Origin: an uncultured Christensenella sp.
Lineage (GTDB): Bacteria > Bacillota > Clostridia > Christensenellales > UBA1750
Assembly (NCBI GenBank): GCA_905193155.1
Contig: CAJJNQ010000024.1
Coordinates: 1 to 36,782 of the forward strand
Length of the DNA stretch: 36,782 bases
Direction of reading: 5' to 3'
The notes below the pieces were generated by a model. The model made no database searches, was not told where the DNA came from, and saw only the letters and a list, made by a program, of their open reading frames with translations. This document shows, one piece after another, positions 24,957 to 33,429 of the stretch; the first letter of the stretch is position 1, and the number at the start of each line of letters is the position of its first letter. The translations under genes were made by a program, and so were the position numbers.

Positions 24957-26201
24957 ATGACTGCCTATGAATCGGCAAAGGCCCGCTATGAAGCACTGGG
25001 CGTGGATGTGGACGCGGCGCTTGCTGCGCTGGCGGACAAGGCGATTTCGATCCATTGCTGGCAGGGCGACGACGTTTCCGGTTTTGAGACGGCGAACGGT
25101 GCGCTCTCCGGCGGCATTCAGGCCACCGGCAACTATCCCGGCAAGGCCCGTACTCCCGAAGAGCTCATGGCGGATTTCGAAAAGGCCATCAGCCTCATCC
25201 CCGGCAAAAAGCGCATCAATCTGCACGCCAGCTATGCCGTGACCGGCGGCGAAAAGGTGGATCGGGATCAGCTCGAAGGCCGCCATTTTGACGCGTGGAT
25301 CGACTTTGCGAAGAAGAATGATCTGGGGATTGATTTCAACCCCACCTTCTTCTCCCATCCGCTGGCGGCGGATTCGCTCACGCTTTCCAATCCCAATGAG
25401 GAAATCCGCATGTTCTGGGTGCGCCACGGCATTGCTTGCCGCCGCATTTCCGCCTACATTGTGGAAAAGCTCGGTCAACCCGTGCTGAATAACATCTGGA
25501 TCCCGGACGGATATAAGGACATTCCCGCCGACCGTCTCGGCCCGCGCCTGCGCCTGAAGGACAGCCTTGACCGCATCTATGCCGAGAAGCTGGACGGCGT
25601 GATCGACTGCGTGGAGAGCAAGGTGTTCGGCATCGGCCTGGAAGCCTATACCGTCGGCTCTTCGGAGTTCTATATGGCCTATGCCGCGCAGCACCCCGGC
25701 GTTTACAACCTGCTGGACAACGGCCATTATCATCCCACCGAAATGGTCAGCGACAAGATTTCCTCGCTCCTGGCCTTCTTTGACAAGCTGCCGCTGCACG
25801 TCACCCGCCCGGTGCGCTGGGACAGCGACCATGTGGTGCGTCTGGATGACGAGCTGAGGGAGATCGCCATGGAGATCGTGCGCAACGATGCGCTCGACCG
25901 CGTGCTGATCGGTTTGGACTATTTCGATGCGTCCATCAACCGCGTCGCGGCGTGGGTCATCGGCACCCGCAATATGCAGAAGGCGCTGCTCAACGCCCTG
26001 CTGATGCCGCATAAAAAGCTCAAGGCGCTTCAGGACGAGGGCAAGTTCACCGAGCTTTTGATGCTCCAGGAGGAACTCAAGACCGCGCCGCTTGGCGAGA
26101 TTTGGGCGCACTATTGCCAGACGCATGGCGTGCCCGCAGATGAGCGCTGGTTTGAAGAAATCCAGAAGTACGAAAAGGACGTTTTGTCCCTTCGCAAATA
26201 A
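24957..26201 (+). CDS. rhaA: L-rhamnose isomerase
   Basis: 414 residues (family ~418), with AAGGAGG ten bases before the ATG. RhaA interconverts L-rhamnose and L-rhamnulose, the entry step of the phosphorylated L-rhamnose pathway, using Mn/Zn at a TIM-barrel active site. Signature segments: HCWQGDDVSGFE (33-44), NPTFFSHP, WIPDGYKDIPADR, the metal-binding ESKVFGIGLEAYTVGSSEFY region, DNGHYHPTE, and the RWDSDHV motif supplying Asp/His ligands. rhaB and rhaD are not in this window. The alpha-L-rhamnosidase at 27936 would supply its substrate. Confidence 0.96.
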   Translation: MTAYESAKARYEALGVDVDAALAALADKAISIHCWQGDDVSGFETANGALSGGIQATGNYPGKARTPEELMADFEKAISLIPGKKRINLHASYAVTGGEKVDRDQLEGRHFDAWIDFAKKNDLGIDFNPTFFSHPLAADSLTLSNPNEEIRMFWVRHGIACRRISAYIVEKLGQPVLNNIWIPDGYKDIPADRLGPRLRLKDSLDRIYAEKLDGVIDCVESKVFGIGLEAYTVGSSEFYMAYAAQHPGVYNLLDNGHYHPTEMVSDKISSLLAFFDKLPLHVTRPVRWDSDHVVRLDDELREIAMEIVRNDALDRVLIGLDYFDASINRVAAWVIGTRNMQKALLNALLMPHKKLKALQDEGKFTELLMLQEELKTAPLGEIWAHYCQTHGVPADERWFEEIQKYEKDVLSLRK

Positions 26202-26217
26202 TTCCCGATCGGTGAGC

Positions 26218-26250
26218 AAAGAGGGGGCACAGGCGCTGTGCCCCCTCTTT
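26218..26250 (+). terminator. Intrinsic terminator after rhaA
   Basis: Perfect 15-bp stem (26218-26232 with 26236-26250), 3-nt loop, ending in TTT. It lies 30 bases before the start of the next gene. Confidence 0.85.
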
Positions 26251-26279
26251 GTACTGGATACTGGATAAGGAGAGTCCCG

Positions 26280-27605
26280 ATGAACAAGAAATCCCGGCTG
26301 CTCCGCGCAGCGCTGATCCTTCTTCTGGCAGTACTGACGGCGGTGGGCACGAGCGGCTGCATGGCCTTGGCGCTCTATGCCGTCTCCGGCATTACGGCGG
26401 CGGAAACCGGCGTTTGCTCCACCTTTTATCCGTACGGCACACCCGCTGAGGGGACGGTGCGCATTCCCGTTTTTCTGGTGGAGTTTCCCGACGCGGCCTT
26501 CCGTCCGGATCGCCTGAGCGACGACGAGGTGGAGCAGATGCTGTTTGATCCCGACGATGCGGCGAGCATGGCGGCGTTTGAACGCGCCGCATCCAACGGC
26601 AGGCTGCGCGTGGAGGGCGACGTGTTTTCCTATACCGTGCGGCAGGACAGCACGGATTATCAGGACGAAAGCGGCTCGTTTGAAAAGCTGGCGATGGAGG
26701 TGCTGGCGGCGCTGGACGGGGAGATCGACTACCGCGATTACGACAGCGACGGGGACGGCTATCTGGACGCCTTTGTGCTCAACATCGCGCAGGGCGATCA
26801 GGATCCTTATTGGTTCGGCTGCCAGACCTATTGGAACGAAAATCCGGATTTTGCGGTGGACGGTGTGCGTCCCTTCAACTACATTATCAACGACGCGCAG
26901 CCCGATGCGGACGGGTGGAGCATGGATTATTATGTCAGCGTCCTGTGCCATGAGTTCGGGCATTGCCTGGGTTTGCCGGATTATTACTACCTCGATCTCA
27001 ATGCCGAGGAAACGTCGGACGAGGCCGATGGGCTGAAAGGTGCGGCCGGGCTGGAAATGATGGACGATATGGAAGGGGATTACAGCCAGTTTTCCCGCCT
27101 GATGCTCGGCTATCTCGACCCGGAAAGCGTGCAGATCTACCGCGGCGGAGAGGAGGAATTTCTGCTGACCTCCGCGCAGCGGGGCGGGGGCTGCCTGATC
27201 CTGCCCCGAGACGGAATGGGCAGCCGGGCAAAGCTGCTCTGGGGAGAATACTTTCTGGTAGAATACAATACGGGCGACGGAAACCTTTCCTGGTATGCCG
27301 ACGAGGATTTCGGCGTGCGCATTTTCCATGTCAACGCGGAAACCGTGCGCTACGGCGACGGCACGCGGGGCTTTACTTATGACGACGCGCTCTACGGCAG
27401 CGTCGATGGGCGGCGCGTGCTACGCCTAGTGCGCGACGGGGAAGACTATCTGACCGGCGGAGATGTTGTGGACGGCGATACGCCCGGCTTTGCCTGGTAT
27501 GATGCGGAAGGCCGCAAAACAGTCGATCCGGGGCTGATCCTGCGCTTTGAATGGGACGAAAAGGGGCGAGGGATGCACTGCATCGTGACGCCCACAGGGA
27601 AATAA
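26280..27605 (+). CDS. Secreted or lipid-anchored M6-like metalloprotease
   Basis: 441 residues, started at the ATG after AAGGAGAG. The N-terminus is a signal sequence with a Cys in a lipobox-like position (TSGC near residue 28); the -3 Thr makes lipidation uncertain. The zinc motif CHEFGHCLGLPD (H-E-x2-H-x2-G-x2-D) is characteristic of M6/immune inhibitor A and related metzincin-like families, and an acidic DSDGDGYLDAF loop before it looks like a calcium site. The C-terminal half (MLGYLDP, EYFLVEYN) matches the M6 pattern. It would cut extracellular proteins. Its link to the rhamnose genes is unclear; rhaA ends in a terminator just upstream. Confidence 0.8.
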   Translation: MNKKSRLLRAALILLLAVLTAVGTSGCMALALYAVSGITAAETGVCSTFYPYGTPAEGTVRIPVFLVEFPDAAFRPDRLSDDEVEQMLFDPDDAASMAAFERAASNGRLRVEGDVFSYTVRQDSTDYQDESGSFEKLAMEVLAALDGEIDYRDYDSDGDGYLDAFVLNIAQGDQDPYWFGCQTYWNENPDFAVDGVRPFNYIINDAQPDADGWSMDYYVSVLCHEFGHCLGLPDYYYLDLNAEETSDEADGLKGAAGLEMMDDMEGDYSQFSRLMLGYLDPESVQIYRGGEEEFLLTSAQRGGGCLILPRDGMGSRAKLLWGEYFLVEYNTGDGNLSWYADEDFGVRIFHVNAETVRYGDGTRGFTYDDALYGSVDGRRVLRLVRDGEDYLTGGDVVDGDTPGFAWYDAEGRKTVDPGLILRFEWDEKGRGMHCIVTPTGK

Positions 27606-27644
27606 AAAAGCGGAGCGTGGGTTCCGCAGAGCGATAAGTGCACC

Positions 27645-27773
27645 ATGATGATCTCATGCGGGATTTACCGGCAGCAGGGCGATACGGCCGCCGGACTGCT
27701 GCGGCGGTTCGTCGGGAACCTGGAAAAGCTCAATGTGCGTCTGCGTGAGTTTGCCGAAGAAAAAATAAAGTGA
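27645..27773 (+). CDS. Possible small protein or gene fragment (42 residues)
   Basis: An open frame of 42 codons starting with two ATGs, ending directly before a terminator. It has an Arg/Leu/Glu-rich amphipathic helix (LLRRFVGNLEKLNVRLREF). There is no convincing ribosome binding site. It may be a real small protein, the degraded 3' end of a lost gene, or chance. It occupies the otherwise empty gap 27606-27775. Confidence 0.25.
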   Translation: MMISCGIYRQQGDTAAGLLRRFVGNLEKLNVRLREFAEEKIK

Positions 27774-27775
27774 GC

Positions 27776-27820
27776 GCGCCCCTTTCTGTCCGAATGATTT
27801 CAGACAGGGAGGGGCGCTTT
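27776..27820 (+). terminator. Intrinsic terminator before the rhamnosidase gene
   Basis: A 15-bp stem with two G-T pairs (27776-27790 with 27803-27817), 12-nt loop, followed by only TTT. Confidence 0.7.
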
Positions 27821-27827
27821 GCGCGTC

Positions 27828-27856
27828 TTGAGATGCGAAGAAAGATATGCTACAAT
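27828..27856 (+). promoter_or_regulatory. Promoter of the rhamnosidase operon
   Basis: TTGAGA (27828-27833), 17-bp spacer, TACAAT (27851-27856) with TG at the extended -10 position. It drives 27936-31889 and perhaps on to 33306. Confidence 0.75.
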
Positions 27857-27935
27857 CAAAAAAAGAATGCGGAACGAAAAGACCGCGCCGGGATGCGCGG
27901 CGGGAATAGACAACTCTTTTTCGGAGGGAACAAAG

Positions 27936-30251
27936 ATGCTCAACGAGATGGCAAACGAATGCCTCGGTGCGCAGTGGGTGCGCGCGAAGGGGGAAAGCGC
28001 CGGTGCGCTCGACCGCACGCAGGCGGTGCTGTTCCGGCTGGAAATCGAAGTGAATGCGCCGGTGAAGCGCGCGGAAATCAGGATTTCTGCGGCGGACCGC
28101 TACCGGCTCTATGTCAACGGGGAATCCGTGGTGTGCGGCCCGCGCAAGGGCGACGCGCTCAACCGCTATTTTGAAACCGTGGATCTCGCGCCGTATCTGA
28201 AATCGGGGCGCAATGCGCTGACCGCGCGCGTTATCTCCTATGCGTATGACTGCGCGACGGGCGGCATCGGTGCGCCGAAATCGGTCTATGTCGCGCCCAC
28301 CGGCGCGGTGCTGATGTGCCGGGGCGAGGTCGAGACGCTGGAAGGGAAGATCGCCCTGTCCACAGGCGAGGCGAACTGGACGGCCTGCCAAGACGAATCC
28401 TTTGCGCTGCACAGCGAGGGCGCGGTGTACGTCGGTGCGCTGGAGGACTTTGACGCGGCGCGCTGCCCCGATTGGCGCAATGAGGAAGCGATGGGTTGGG
28501 AAAGCGCGGTGATCGCCTTCGGATCGGGCATCAACGATTACGGCGAATTCACGCCGCTGCCGCTCAAAGGCCGCGCCATCCCCAATATGGAAGAGATCCG
28601 CATGGACTTTGCGGCGCAGCTGCCCGCGCGGGAGGGCGAAAAGGGCTTTGCCTTTGACGAAAGCGGCAGGGCGGTGATTCCCGCCGGGGAAACGCGCGTG
28701 CTGGAGATGGACGCGGGCGTGCTGCGCACGGCCTATTTCCGCATGAAAACCCGCGGAGAGGGCGGCACGGTGCGCGTGACCTACGCCGAGCGCTATTTCC
28801 CGATCCGCGATGAAGATCCTACCGGCCCGATGCGCCGCAGCGACCGCGAAAACGGCAAGCTGACGGGATATTATGACGAAATCCGTGCATGCGGCGAGGA
28901 AAAGCTGTTTGAGAGCTTCTGGTGGCGCACGTTCCGCTTTGTGCGCATCACAGCGCAGGCGGGGAGCGAGCCGCTGGAACTCACCCGCCCCGATTTCATC
29001 CAGACCGCCTATCCGCTGAAAGTTCGGGCGAAATTCCTCTTCCCAGAAAAAAAGATGGAAAAGCTCTGGGACATCAGTCTGCGCACGCTGCGTAACTGCA
29101 TGCACGAGACCCATGAGGACTGCCCCTATTATGAGCAGCTGCAATACACACTGGACACGCGGCTGCAAATGCTCTTTACCTATGCGGTATCGGGCGACAC
29201 GCGCATGGCGGAGAACGTATTGTGGGACTTCCGCTGCTCGCAGTTGCCGGACGGCATTCTGCAGTCCCGCACGCCCTGCACGCACACGCAGGTGATTCCC
29301 GATTTTTCGATCTACTGGATCTTCATGCTGGAGGAGTTCTATTGGCAGACCGGCCGCACCGATCTGATCCACTTCTATCGCCCGGTGATGGACGGCGTGC
29401 TCGATTATTTCGATCGGCACATCGGCCCCTCCGGCCTGGCGGAAAAGCTGGGCTATTGGGAATTCGGCGACTGGGTGGACAAATGGGACGGGCACGCGGG
29501 CACGCCGGACGCGACCTACGCAGGCCCCGCCGCGCTGCACAACCTGACCTATGCACTGGGACTGCGTGCTGCCGCGCGGATGATGCACGCCGTCGGCCGG
29601 GAAGAGCTGCGCAGGGACTACGATAGCCGCGCCGACCATATCTGCGAAAAGGTGTATCAGCTTTGCTTCGACAAGACACGCGGAATGCTGCGCGAGGGGC
29701 CGAATTTTGAGCAGTTCAGCCAGCACAGCCAGGCGCTGGCTGTGCTCTGCGGCGCGCTGACGGGCGAAGAAGCGAAAATCGCCATGGAAAAAGCGCTCAC
29801 GGAGCCGGGCGTGTTGGCCTGCACCTTCCCCTGGCAGTATACGCTGCTGCGCGCGCTGGAAAAGATCGGCCTTTACGGCCTGACCGCGCCGCTTTGGGCG
29901 CAGTATTTCTCGATGCTCGACCGCGACCTGACCACCGTGCCGGAGCGCCCCGGCGATACCCGCAGCGACTGCCACGCCTGGAGCGCGCTGCCGCTGTATG
30001 AATATCCCCGAATGCTGCTGGGCGTGCAGCTCGATGCGCCCGGCTGGGAGCGCATCCGCGTCAAGCCCCATGCGCTGGGGCTGAAAGAGCTCTCCGGCGT
30101 GGTGCCCACGCCCAAGGGCGAGGTGCGCGTGGGCTGGCATGTGGAGGATAACGGGCAGATGCACCTCTGCGTGCAGGGCCCCGATGTGCCGCTCATCATC
30201 GAGGTCAACGGGAAGACCTACTACGCGGAACACGGCGCGATGGAGTTCTGA
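27936..30251 (+). CDS. GH78-type alpha-L-rhamnosidase
   Basis: 771 residues, started at the ATG after CGGAGGGA. No signal peptide, so it cleaves imported rhamnose-containing oligosaccharides or glycosides in the cytosol. An N-terminal beta-sandwich of the rhamnosidase-N type (DRYRLYVNGESV, GPRKGD) is followed by an (alpha/alpha)6 barrel. The GH78 active-site segment THEDCPYYEQLQY lies at about residues 391-403, WEFGDWVDKWD further on, and DCHAWSALPLYE at about 679-690. A C-terminal beta domain follows (GVVPTPKGEVRVGW). rhaA upstream and isomerase-like genes downstream fit rhamnose use. Aryl or linkage specificity cannot be read. Confidence 0.9.
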   Translation: MLNEMANECLGAQWVRAKGESAGALDRTQAVLFRLEIEVNAPVKRAEIRISAADRYRLYVNGESVVCGPRKGDALNRYFETVDLAPYLKSGRNALTARVISYAYDCATGGIGAPKSVYVAPTGAVLMCRGEVETLEGKIALSTGEANWTACQDESFALHSEGAVYVGALEDFDAARCPDWRNEEAMGWESAVIAFGSGINDYGEFTPLPLKGRAIPNMEEIRMDFAAQLPAREGEKGFAFDESGRAVIPAGETRVLEMDAGVLRTAYFRMKTRGEGGTVRVTYAERYFPIRDEDPTGPMRRSDRENGKLTGYYDEIRACGEEKLFESFWWRTFRFVRITAQAGSEPLELTRPDFIQTAYPLKVRAKFLFPEKKMEKLWDISLRTLRNCMHETHEDCPYYEQLQYTLDTRLQMLFTYAVSGDTRMAENVLWDFRCSQLPDGILQSRTPCTHTQVIPDFSIYWIFMLEEFYWQTGRTDLIHFYRPVMDGVLDYFDRHIGPSGLAEKLGYWEFGDWVDKWDGHAGTPDATYAGPAALHNLTYALGLRAAARMMHAVGREELRRDYDSRADHICEKVYQLCFDKTRGMLREGPNFEQFSQHSQALAVLCGALTGEEAKIAMEKALTEPGVLACTFPWQYTLLRALEKIGLYGLTAPLWAQYFSMLDRDLTTVPERPGDTRSDCHAWSALPLYEYPRMLLGVQLDAPGWERIRVKPHALGLKELSGVVPTPKGEVRVGWHVEDNGQMHLCVQGPDVPLIIEVNGKTYYAEHGAMEF

Positions 30252-30264
30252 GGAGGAAAAAAGA

Positions 30265-31080
30265 ATGAAGCTGTCCATATCGACGCTGGGCTGCCCGGAT
30301 TGGGATTTTATGCAGGTGGTGCGTAAATATGCAGCTTTAGGCGCGGATATCGAGGTGCGCGGCATCGACGGCGAGACCGAAGCGGGAAAGATCGCCCGCT
30401 TTGCGCCCGAAAACGCGGAGGAGACCCGGCGCATCTTAAAGGAGCACAACCTTAAAATCGTGGGCTTTGGCACGAGCTGCAAGTTCGACCGCGAGGAAAA
30501 GCTGGAAGAGAACATCGCCGCCGCCAAGGAAGCCATCGACGTCTGCGCGCGGATGAGCATACCCGCCATCCGCGTGTTCGGCAACGACATTCCGGAACCG
30601 AGCCGCACGCTGGAAACGGCGCTGCTGCTCTGCCGCGGACTGGAAGAGGTCTGCGCTTACGGCGCGGAAAAGGGCGTGAAGGTCAATCTCGAAATCCACG
30701 GGGATTTCAACACAATCGAATCCATCACTCCGGTGGTGGAGCGCATGGGAGGCGTGCCCGCGTTCGGCATCCTGTGGGACGTGATGCACAGCGACCGCGC
30801 TTACGGCGATGATTATCTGCCGTTTTACGAGCTGATCCGCCGGTACATCCGCCATGTCCACATCAAGGATTACCGCCGGAATCCCGCGCCGGGGCAGAAC
30901 CGTCTCTGCCTGATGGGGCAGGGGGACGTTCCCGTGCCGGAAATCGTGGCACAGCTGCGCGCGGACGGATACGACGGCTATTATTCCTTTGAATGGGAAA
31001 AGAAGTGGGCGCCGGAGATCGAAGAGCCGGAGGCCGCCTTTCCGGATTACATGCACTACATGAAGGAACTGTTGAAATGA
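30265..31080 (+). CDS. TIM-barrel sugar-phosphate isomerase/epimerase-type protein
   Basis: 271 residues, starting 13 bases after the rhamnosidase stop with AGGAGG between. It has the AP-endonuclease-2 barrel typical of IolE/IolI/UxaE-like enzymes: EVRGID at the first metal/base region, EIHGD (Glu ligand), LWDVMHS (Asp, His), RHVHIKD (His) and SFEWEKKW (Glu). The start (STLGCPDWDF) and end (FPDYMHYMKELL) are closely similar to residues 1-265 of the fusion protein at 12724, so the two are recent paralogues or act on related substrates. Probably interconverts or dehydrates a keto-sugar or sugar acid; exact reaction unknown. Confidence 0.85.
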   Translation: MKLSISTLGCPDWDFMQVVRKYAALGADIEVRGIDGETEAGKIARFAPENAEETRRILKEHNLKIVGFGTSCKFDREEKLEENIAAAKEAIDVCARMSIPAIRVFGNDIPEPSRTLETALLLCRGLEEVCAYGAEKGVKVNLEIHGDFNTIESITPVVERMGGVPAFGILWDVMHSDRAYGDDYLPFYELIRRYIRHVHIKDYRRNPAPGQNRLCLMGQGDVPVPEIVAQLRADGYDGYYSFEWEKKWAPEIEEPEAAFPDYMHYMKELLK

Positions 31081-31889
31081 CGGAAAAGATTTGTGCTGTG
31101 GATTTGGGGATGCCTACGCTGCTGGAAGCGGCCGGGGCGGAAGAAAGCGCTGCGCTGTGCGCGGAGCTGGGGCTGCAATTCGTGGAGCTGAACATGAATC
31201 TGCCCGAATATGCCGACCCTGCACACATGGATCGGGAAAAGCTGCGCGCGCTGCGGGAGAAATACGGTGTGTATTTCACGCTCCACCTGGACGAACGGCT
31301 GGACGGGTGCGATTTTAATCCTCTGGTGCGCAATGCCTATCAGGAAACCCTGCGACGCGCGCTGGAACTGGCGCAGGAGGCGGAGATGCCCATTGTGAAC
31401 CTGCACCTGAACCACGGCGTGTACTTTACGCTGCCCAATAAAAAGACGTATCTCTATGCCGAGCGGCGGGAGGAATATTTGCAGCACATCGACGAAATGC
31501 GCCGCATCGGCGAAGAGGGCGCGGACGAAAACATCGCACTCTGCGTCGAGAACACGGATGGATTTCTTGCGCAGGAGAAAAAAGCGCTCGATCTGCTGAT
31601 GAAGAGCAAGCGTTGGGGGCTGACGCTGGACGTGGGGCATATGCACAGCGCGGGCTATGTGGACGACGACGTCTACATCGTCCACAGCGGCAAACTGCGG
31701 CACATGCACCTGCACGATGCGCTGCTGATGCAGGCGGGTCAATGCCACCTGCCGCTGGGCGAAGGAAACCTGGATTGGAGAAATTCGCTGCGCACGGCGG
31801 AGACGCGCCATTGCCGCGCCGTGATCGAGGTCAAAACGCTGTCCGCTCTGTGCGATTCGGTTAAAACCCTGCGGGAAGCCGGAAAATAA
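31077..31889 (+). CDS. Second TIM-barrel sugar isomerase/epimerase-type protein
   Basis: 270 residues; its ATG overlaps the previous stop by four bases (ATGA), so it is translationally coupled. Barrel motifs: VELNMNLPEY, TLHLDER, NLHLNHG, CVENTDG (Glu), LTLDVGHMHSAG (Asp, His), RHMHLHD (His) and VIEVK (Glu). This HLHD/DxGH pattern is common in the AP-endonuclease-2 family, but the protein is not a close relative of the upstream one. Likely the next step of the same pathway. Confidence 0.82.
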   Translation: MTEKICAVDLGMPTLLEAAGAEESAALCAELGLQFVELNMNLPEYADPAHMDREKLRALREKYGVYFTLHLDERLDGCDFNPLVRNAYQETLRRALELAQEAEMPIVNLHLNHGVYFTLPNKKTYLYAERREEYLQHIDEMRRIGEEGADENIALCVENTDGFLAQEKKALDLLMKSKRWGLTLDVGHMHSAGYVDDDVYIVHSGKLRHMHLHDALLMQAGQCHLPLGEGNLDWRNSLRTAETRHCRAVIEVKTLSALCDSVKTLREAGK

Positions 31890-31892
31890 GGC

Positions 31893-31944
31893 GCTTGCAA
31901 CCAACGGTTGCGGCGTTTCCAGCCCGGCATGGTGGCTTGCAACC
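31893..31944 (+). repeat. Repeated GCTTGCAACC boxes, possible operator
   Basis: The 10-mer GCTTGCAACC occurs at 31893-31902 (one G-to-G register, preceded by GC) and 31935-31944, 42 bp apart; the first also forms a dyad GCAACC-AAC-GGTTGC (31897-31911). It lies just before the XRE regulator gene and could be that protein's binding site. Confidence 0.35.
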
Positions 31945-31992
31945 GCCCGGTATGGGAAGATGAAGGCGAGAAAAAACCGGGAGGGATTCTTC

Positions 31993-32541
31993 ATGACGCT
32001 GGGAGAAAGATTGACAGCGCTGCGCAAGGGTGCAGGACTTTCGCAGGAGCAGATGGCGGCGGAGCTGAACGTATCGCGGCAGGCAATTTCCAAATGGGAG
32101 ACCGATCAATCCGCGCCGGAGCTGGAAAAGCTGATGGCGCTGGCGGAGCTCTTTTCCGTTTCGACGGATGAGCTGTTGGGGCGGAAGGTACCGCAAAAGG
32201 AGACGCAGCCGGAGACGGCGAAAAAGCCCGACGGTGCGGACGCGCTGACCCGTGCGGCGTTTTCCCGCCGGTGCTTGACGCTGGGCTGGGCGACCATGGC
32301 GGGCGCGGCAGTGCTGCTGTGTATAGAGCTGCTGATGCTGCCCGTGCTGCGCGACCGCGCGGTGGAGCTGGCGGTCAAAATCGGAACCGGGTTCCATACC
32401 GACGCGATGCGCTATGCCAAAGTCATGCCGATGCCGCTGGTTTTCGCGGTCACGGGCGCGCTGGCGCTGTTGGGACTGGGGCTTGTACTCTATGCTGTGG
32501 CACGAGAAAGAGATAAAAATAAAGCGAACAATGGGGGATAG
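31993..32541 (+). CDS. Membrane-anchored XRE-family transcriptional regulator
   Basis: 182 residues, started at the ATG after GGGAGGGA. An N-terminal helix-turn-helix (about 5-60; LSQEQMAAELNVSRQAISKWE) is followed by a Pro/Lys/Thr linker and two hydrophobic segments (about 100-125 and 145-172). Small XRE proteins with a membrane tail are common in clostridia; they may sense an envelope or transported signal. It is followed by the SDR gene after 3 bases, so the two are co-transcribed. The GCTTGCAACC repeats upstream are a candidate operator. Confidence 0.8.
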   Translation: MTLGERLTALRKGAGLSQEQMAAELNVSRQAISKWETDQSAPELEKLMALAELFSVSTDELLGRKVPQKETQPETAKKPDGADALTRAAFSRRCLTLGWATMAGAAVLLCIELLMLPVLRDRAVELAVKIGTGFHTDAMRYAKVMPMPLVFAVTGALALLGLGLVLYAVARERDKNKANNGG

Positions 32542-32544
32542 AAA

Positions 32545-33306
32545 ATGCTGGAACTTAATTTGACGGGACACATTGCGGTGGTCACGGGCGGCAGCGGAAA
32601 CCTGGGCCGCGTGATCTGCCGGACGCTGGCGCAGTGCGGCGCGGATATCTGCGTGCACTACAATGGATCGAAGGACAAGGCGGAAAAGGTGGCGCAGGAG
32701 ATCCGCGCGATGGGCCGACGGGCGATGGTCGCGCAGGCGGACGTGGGCGATCTCGCTTCCGTGCTGAAGATGCGCGACGCGGTGGAAGCGGAGCTGGGGC
32801 AGGCGGATATCATCGTCAACAACGCGGTAGCGCAGTACAAGTGGACCTCCGTGCTGGAGCAGGACGAGAAGGACTTTGACAGCCAATACCGCTCCTGCGT
32901 GCTGCACAACGTCCACATGGCCAAGGCGTTCGTACCGGCGATGCAGCAAAAGCGCTGGGGGCGCGTCATTGCCATCAACACCGAGCGCGCCATGCAGGAT
33001 ATCCCCGGCGCGGGGGCGTATATCTCCGGCAAGCGCGGGCAGGACGGCGTGCTGCGGACGCTGGCGCTGGAGGTCGGCCCGGACAACGTGACCGTCAACC
33101 AGGTCGCGCCCGGTTGGATGCGCACCGAGGACTGGCGCGCCGATCCTACCGATGACGCCTTCTATGTCGCGCGCGTGCCGCTGCGGCGCCGCGGCGACGA
33201 TCAGGACATCGCCAACGCCGTGGCGTTCTTCGCCAGCGATCTGGCGGATTTCATCACCGGCGCGATCCTGCCCGTGGCGGGCGGCCTGGCGATGAGCAAG
33301 CTGTAA
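32545..33306 (+). CDS. Short-chain dehydrogenase/reductase (SDR)
   Basis: 253 residues. NAD(P)-binding TGGSGNLG (residues 15-22), ADV, NNAVAQ (structural Asn motif), and the active-site pair Y-x3-K in AYISGK. The usual Ser 13 residues before the Tyr is replaced by Thr in the INTERAMQ segment, a pattern I recall in a sugar-catabolic SDR subgroup of clostridia. The C-terminus (NQVAPGWMRTED) is typical of classical SDRs. Substrate is probably a sugar or sugar acid, judging from the neighbouring rhamnosidase and isomerase genes. It is the last gene before the AT-rich restriction-modification island. Confidence 0.85.
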   Translation: MLELNLTGHIAVVTGGSGNLGRVICRTLAQCGADICVHYNGSKDKAEKVAQEIRAMGRRAMVAQADVGDLASVLKMRDAVEAELGQADIIVNNAVAQYKWTSVLEQDEKDFDSQYRSCVLHNVHMAKAFVPAMQQKRWGRVIAINTERAMQDIPGAGAYISGKRGQDGVLRTLALEVGPDNVTVNQVAPGWMRTEDWRADPTDDAFYVARVPLRRRGDDQDIANAVAFFASDLADFITGAILPVAGGLAMSKL

Positions 33307-33388
33307 AAAGGTTACTCCCAATTCCCTTTTGTGTTCCCGAAGTATAGGTTAGGGTCGGCTAATGTAGATTTATTCATTAGGGGACATA

Positions 33389-33428
33389 AAATGAGGCTCC
33401 ATCCTTATCGGGTGGAACCTCGACATTT
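33389..33428 (-). terminator. Terminator of the DNA methyltransferase gene
   Basis: An imperfect stem (33389-33404 with 33411-33428), directly after the methyltransferase stop on the minus strand and followed there by TTTTATG. It may also stop transcripts from the SDR side. Confidence 0.6.
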
Positions 33429-33429
33429 A

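Noticed and set aside
27654..30608. 984-codon minus-strand frame opposite the rhamnosidase gene, and a similar one at 24861-27329 opposite rhaA and the protease
   Set aside because: Both mirror well-recognised plus-strand genes and show no family features; they arise from codon bias.
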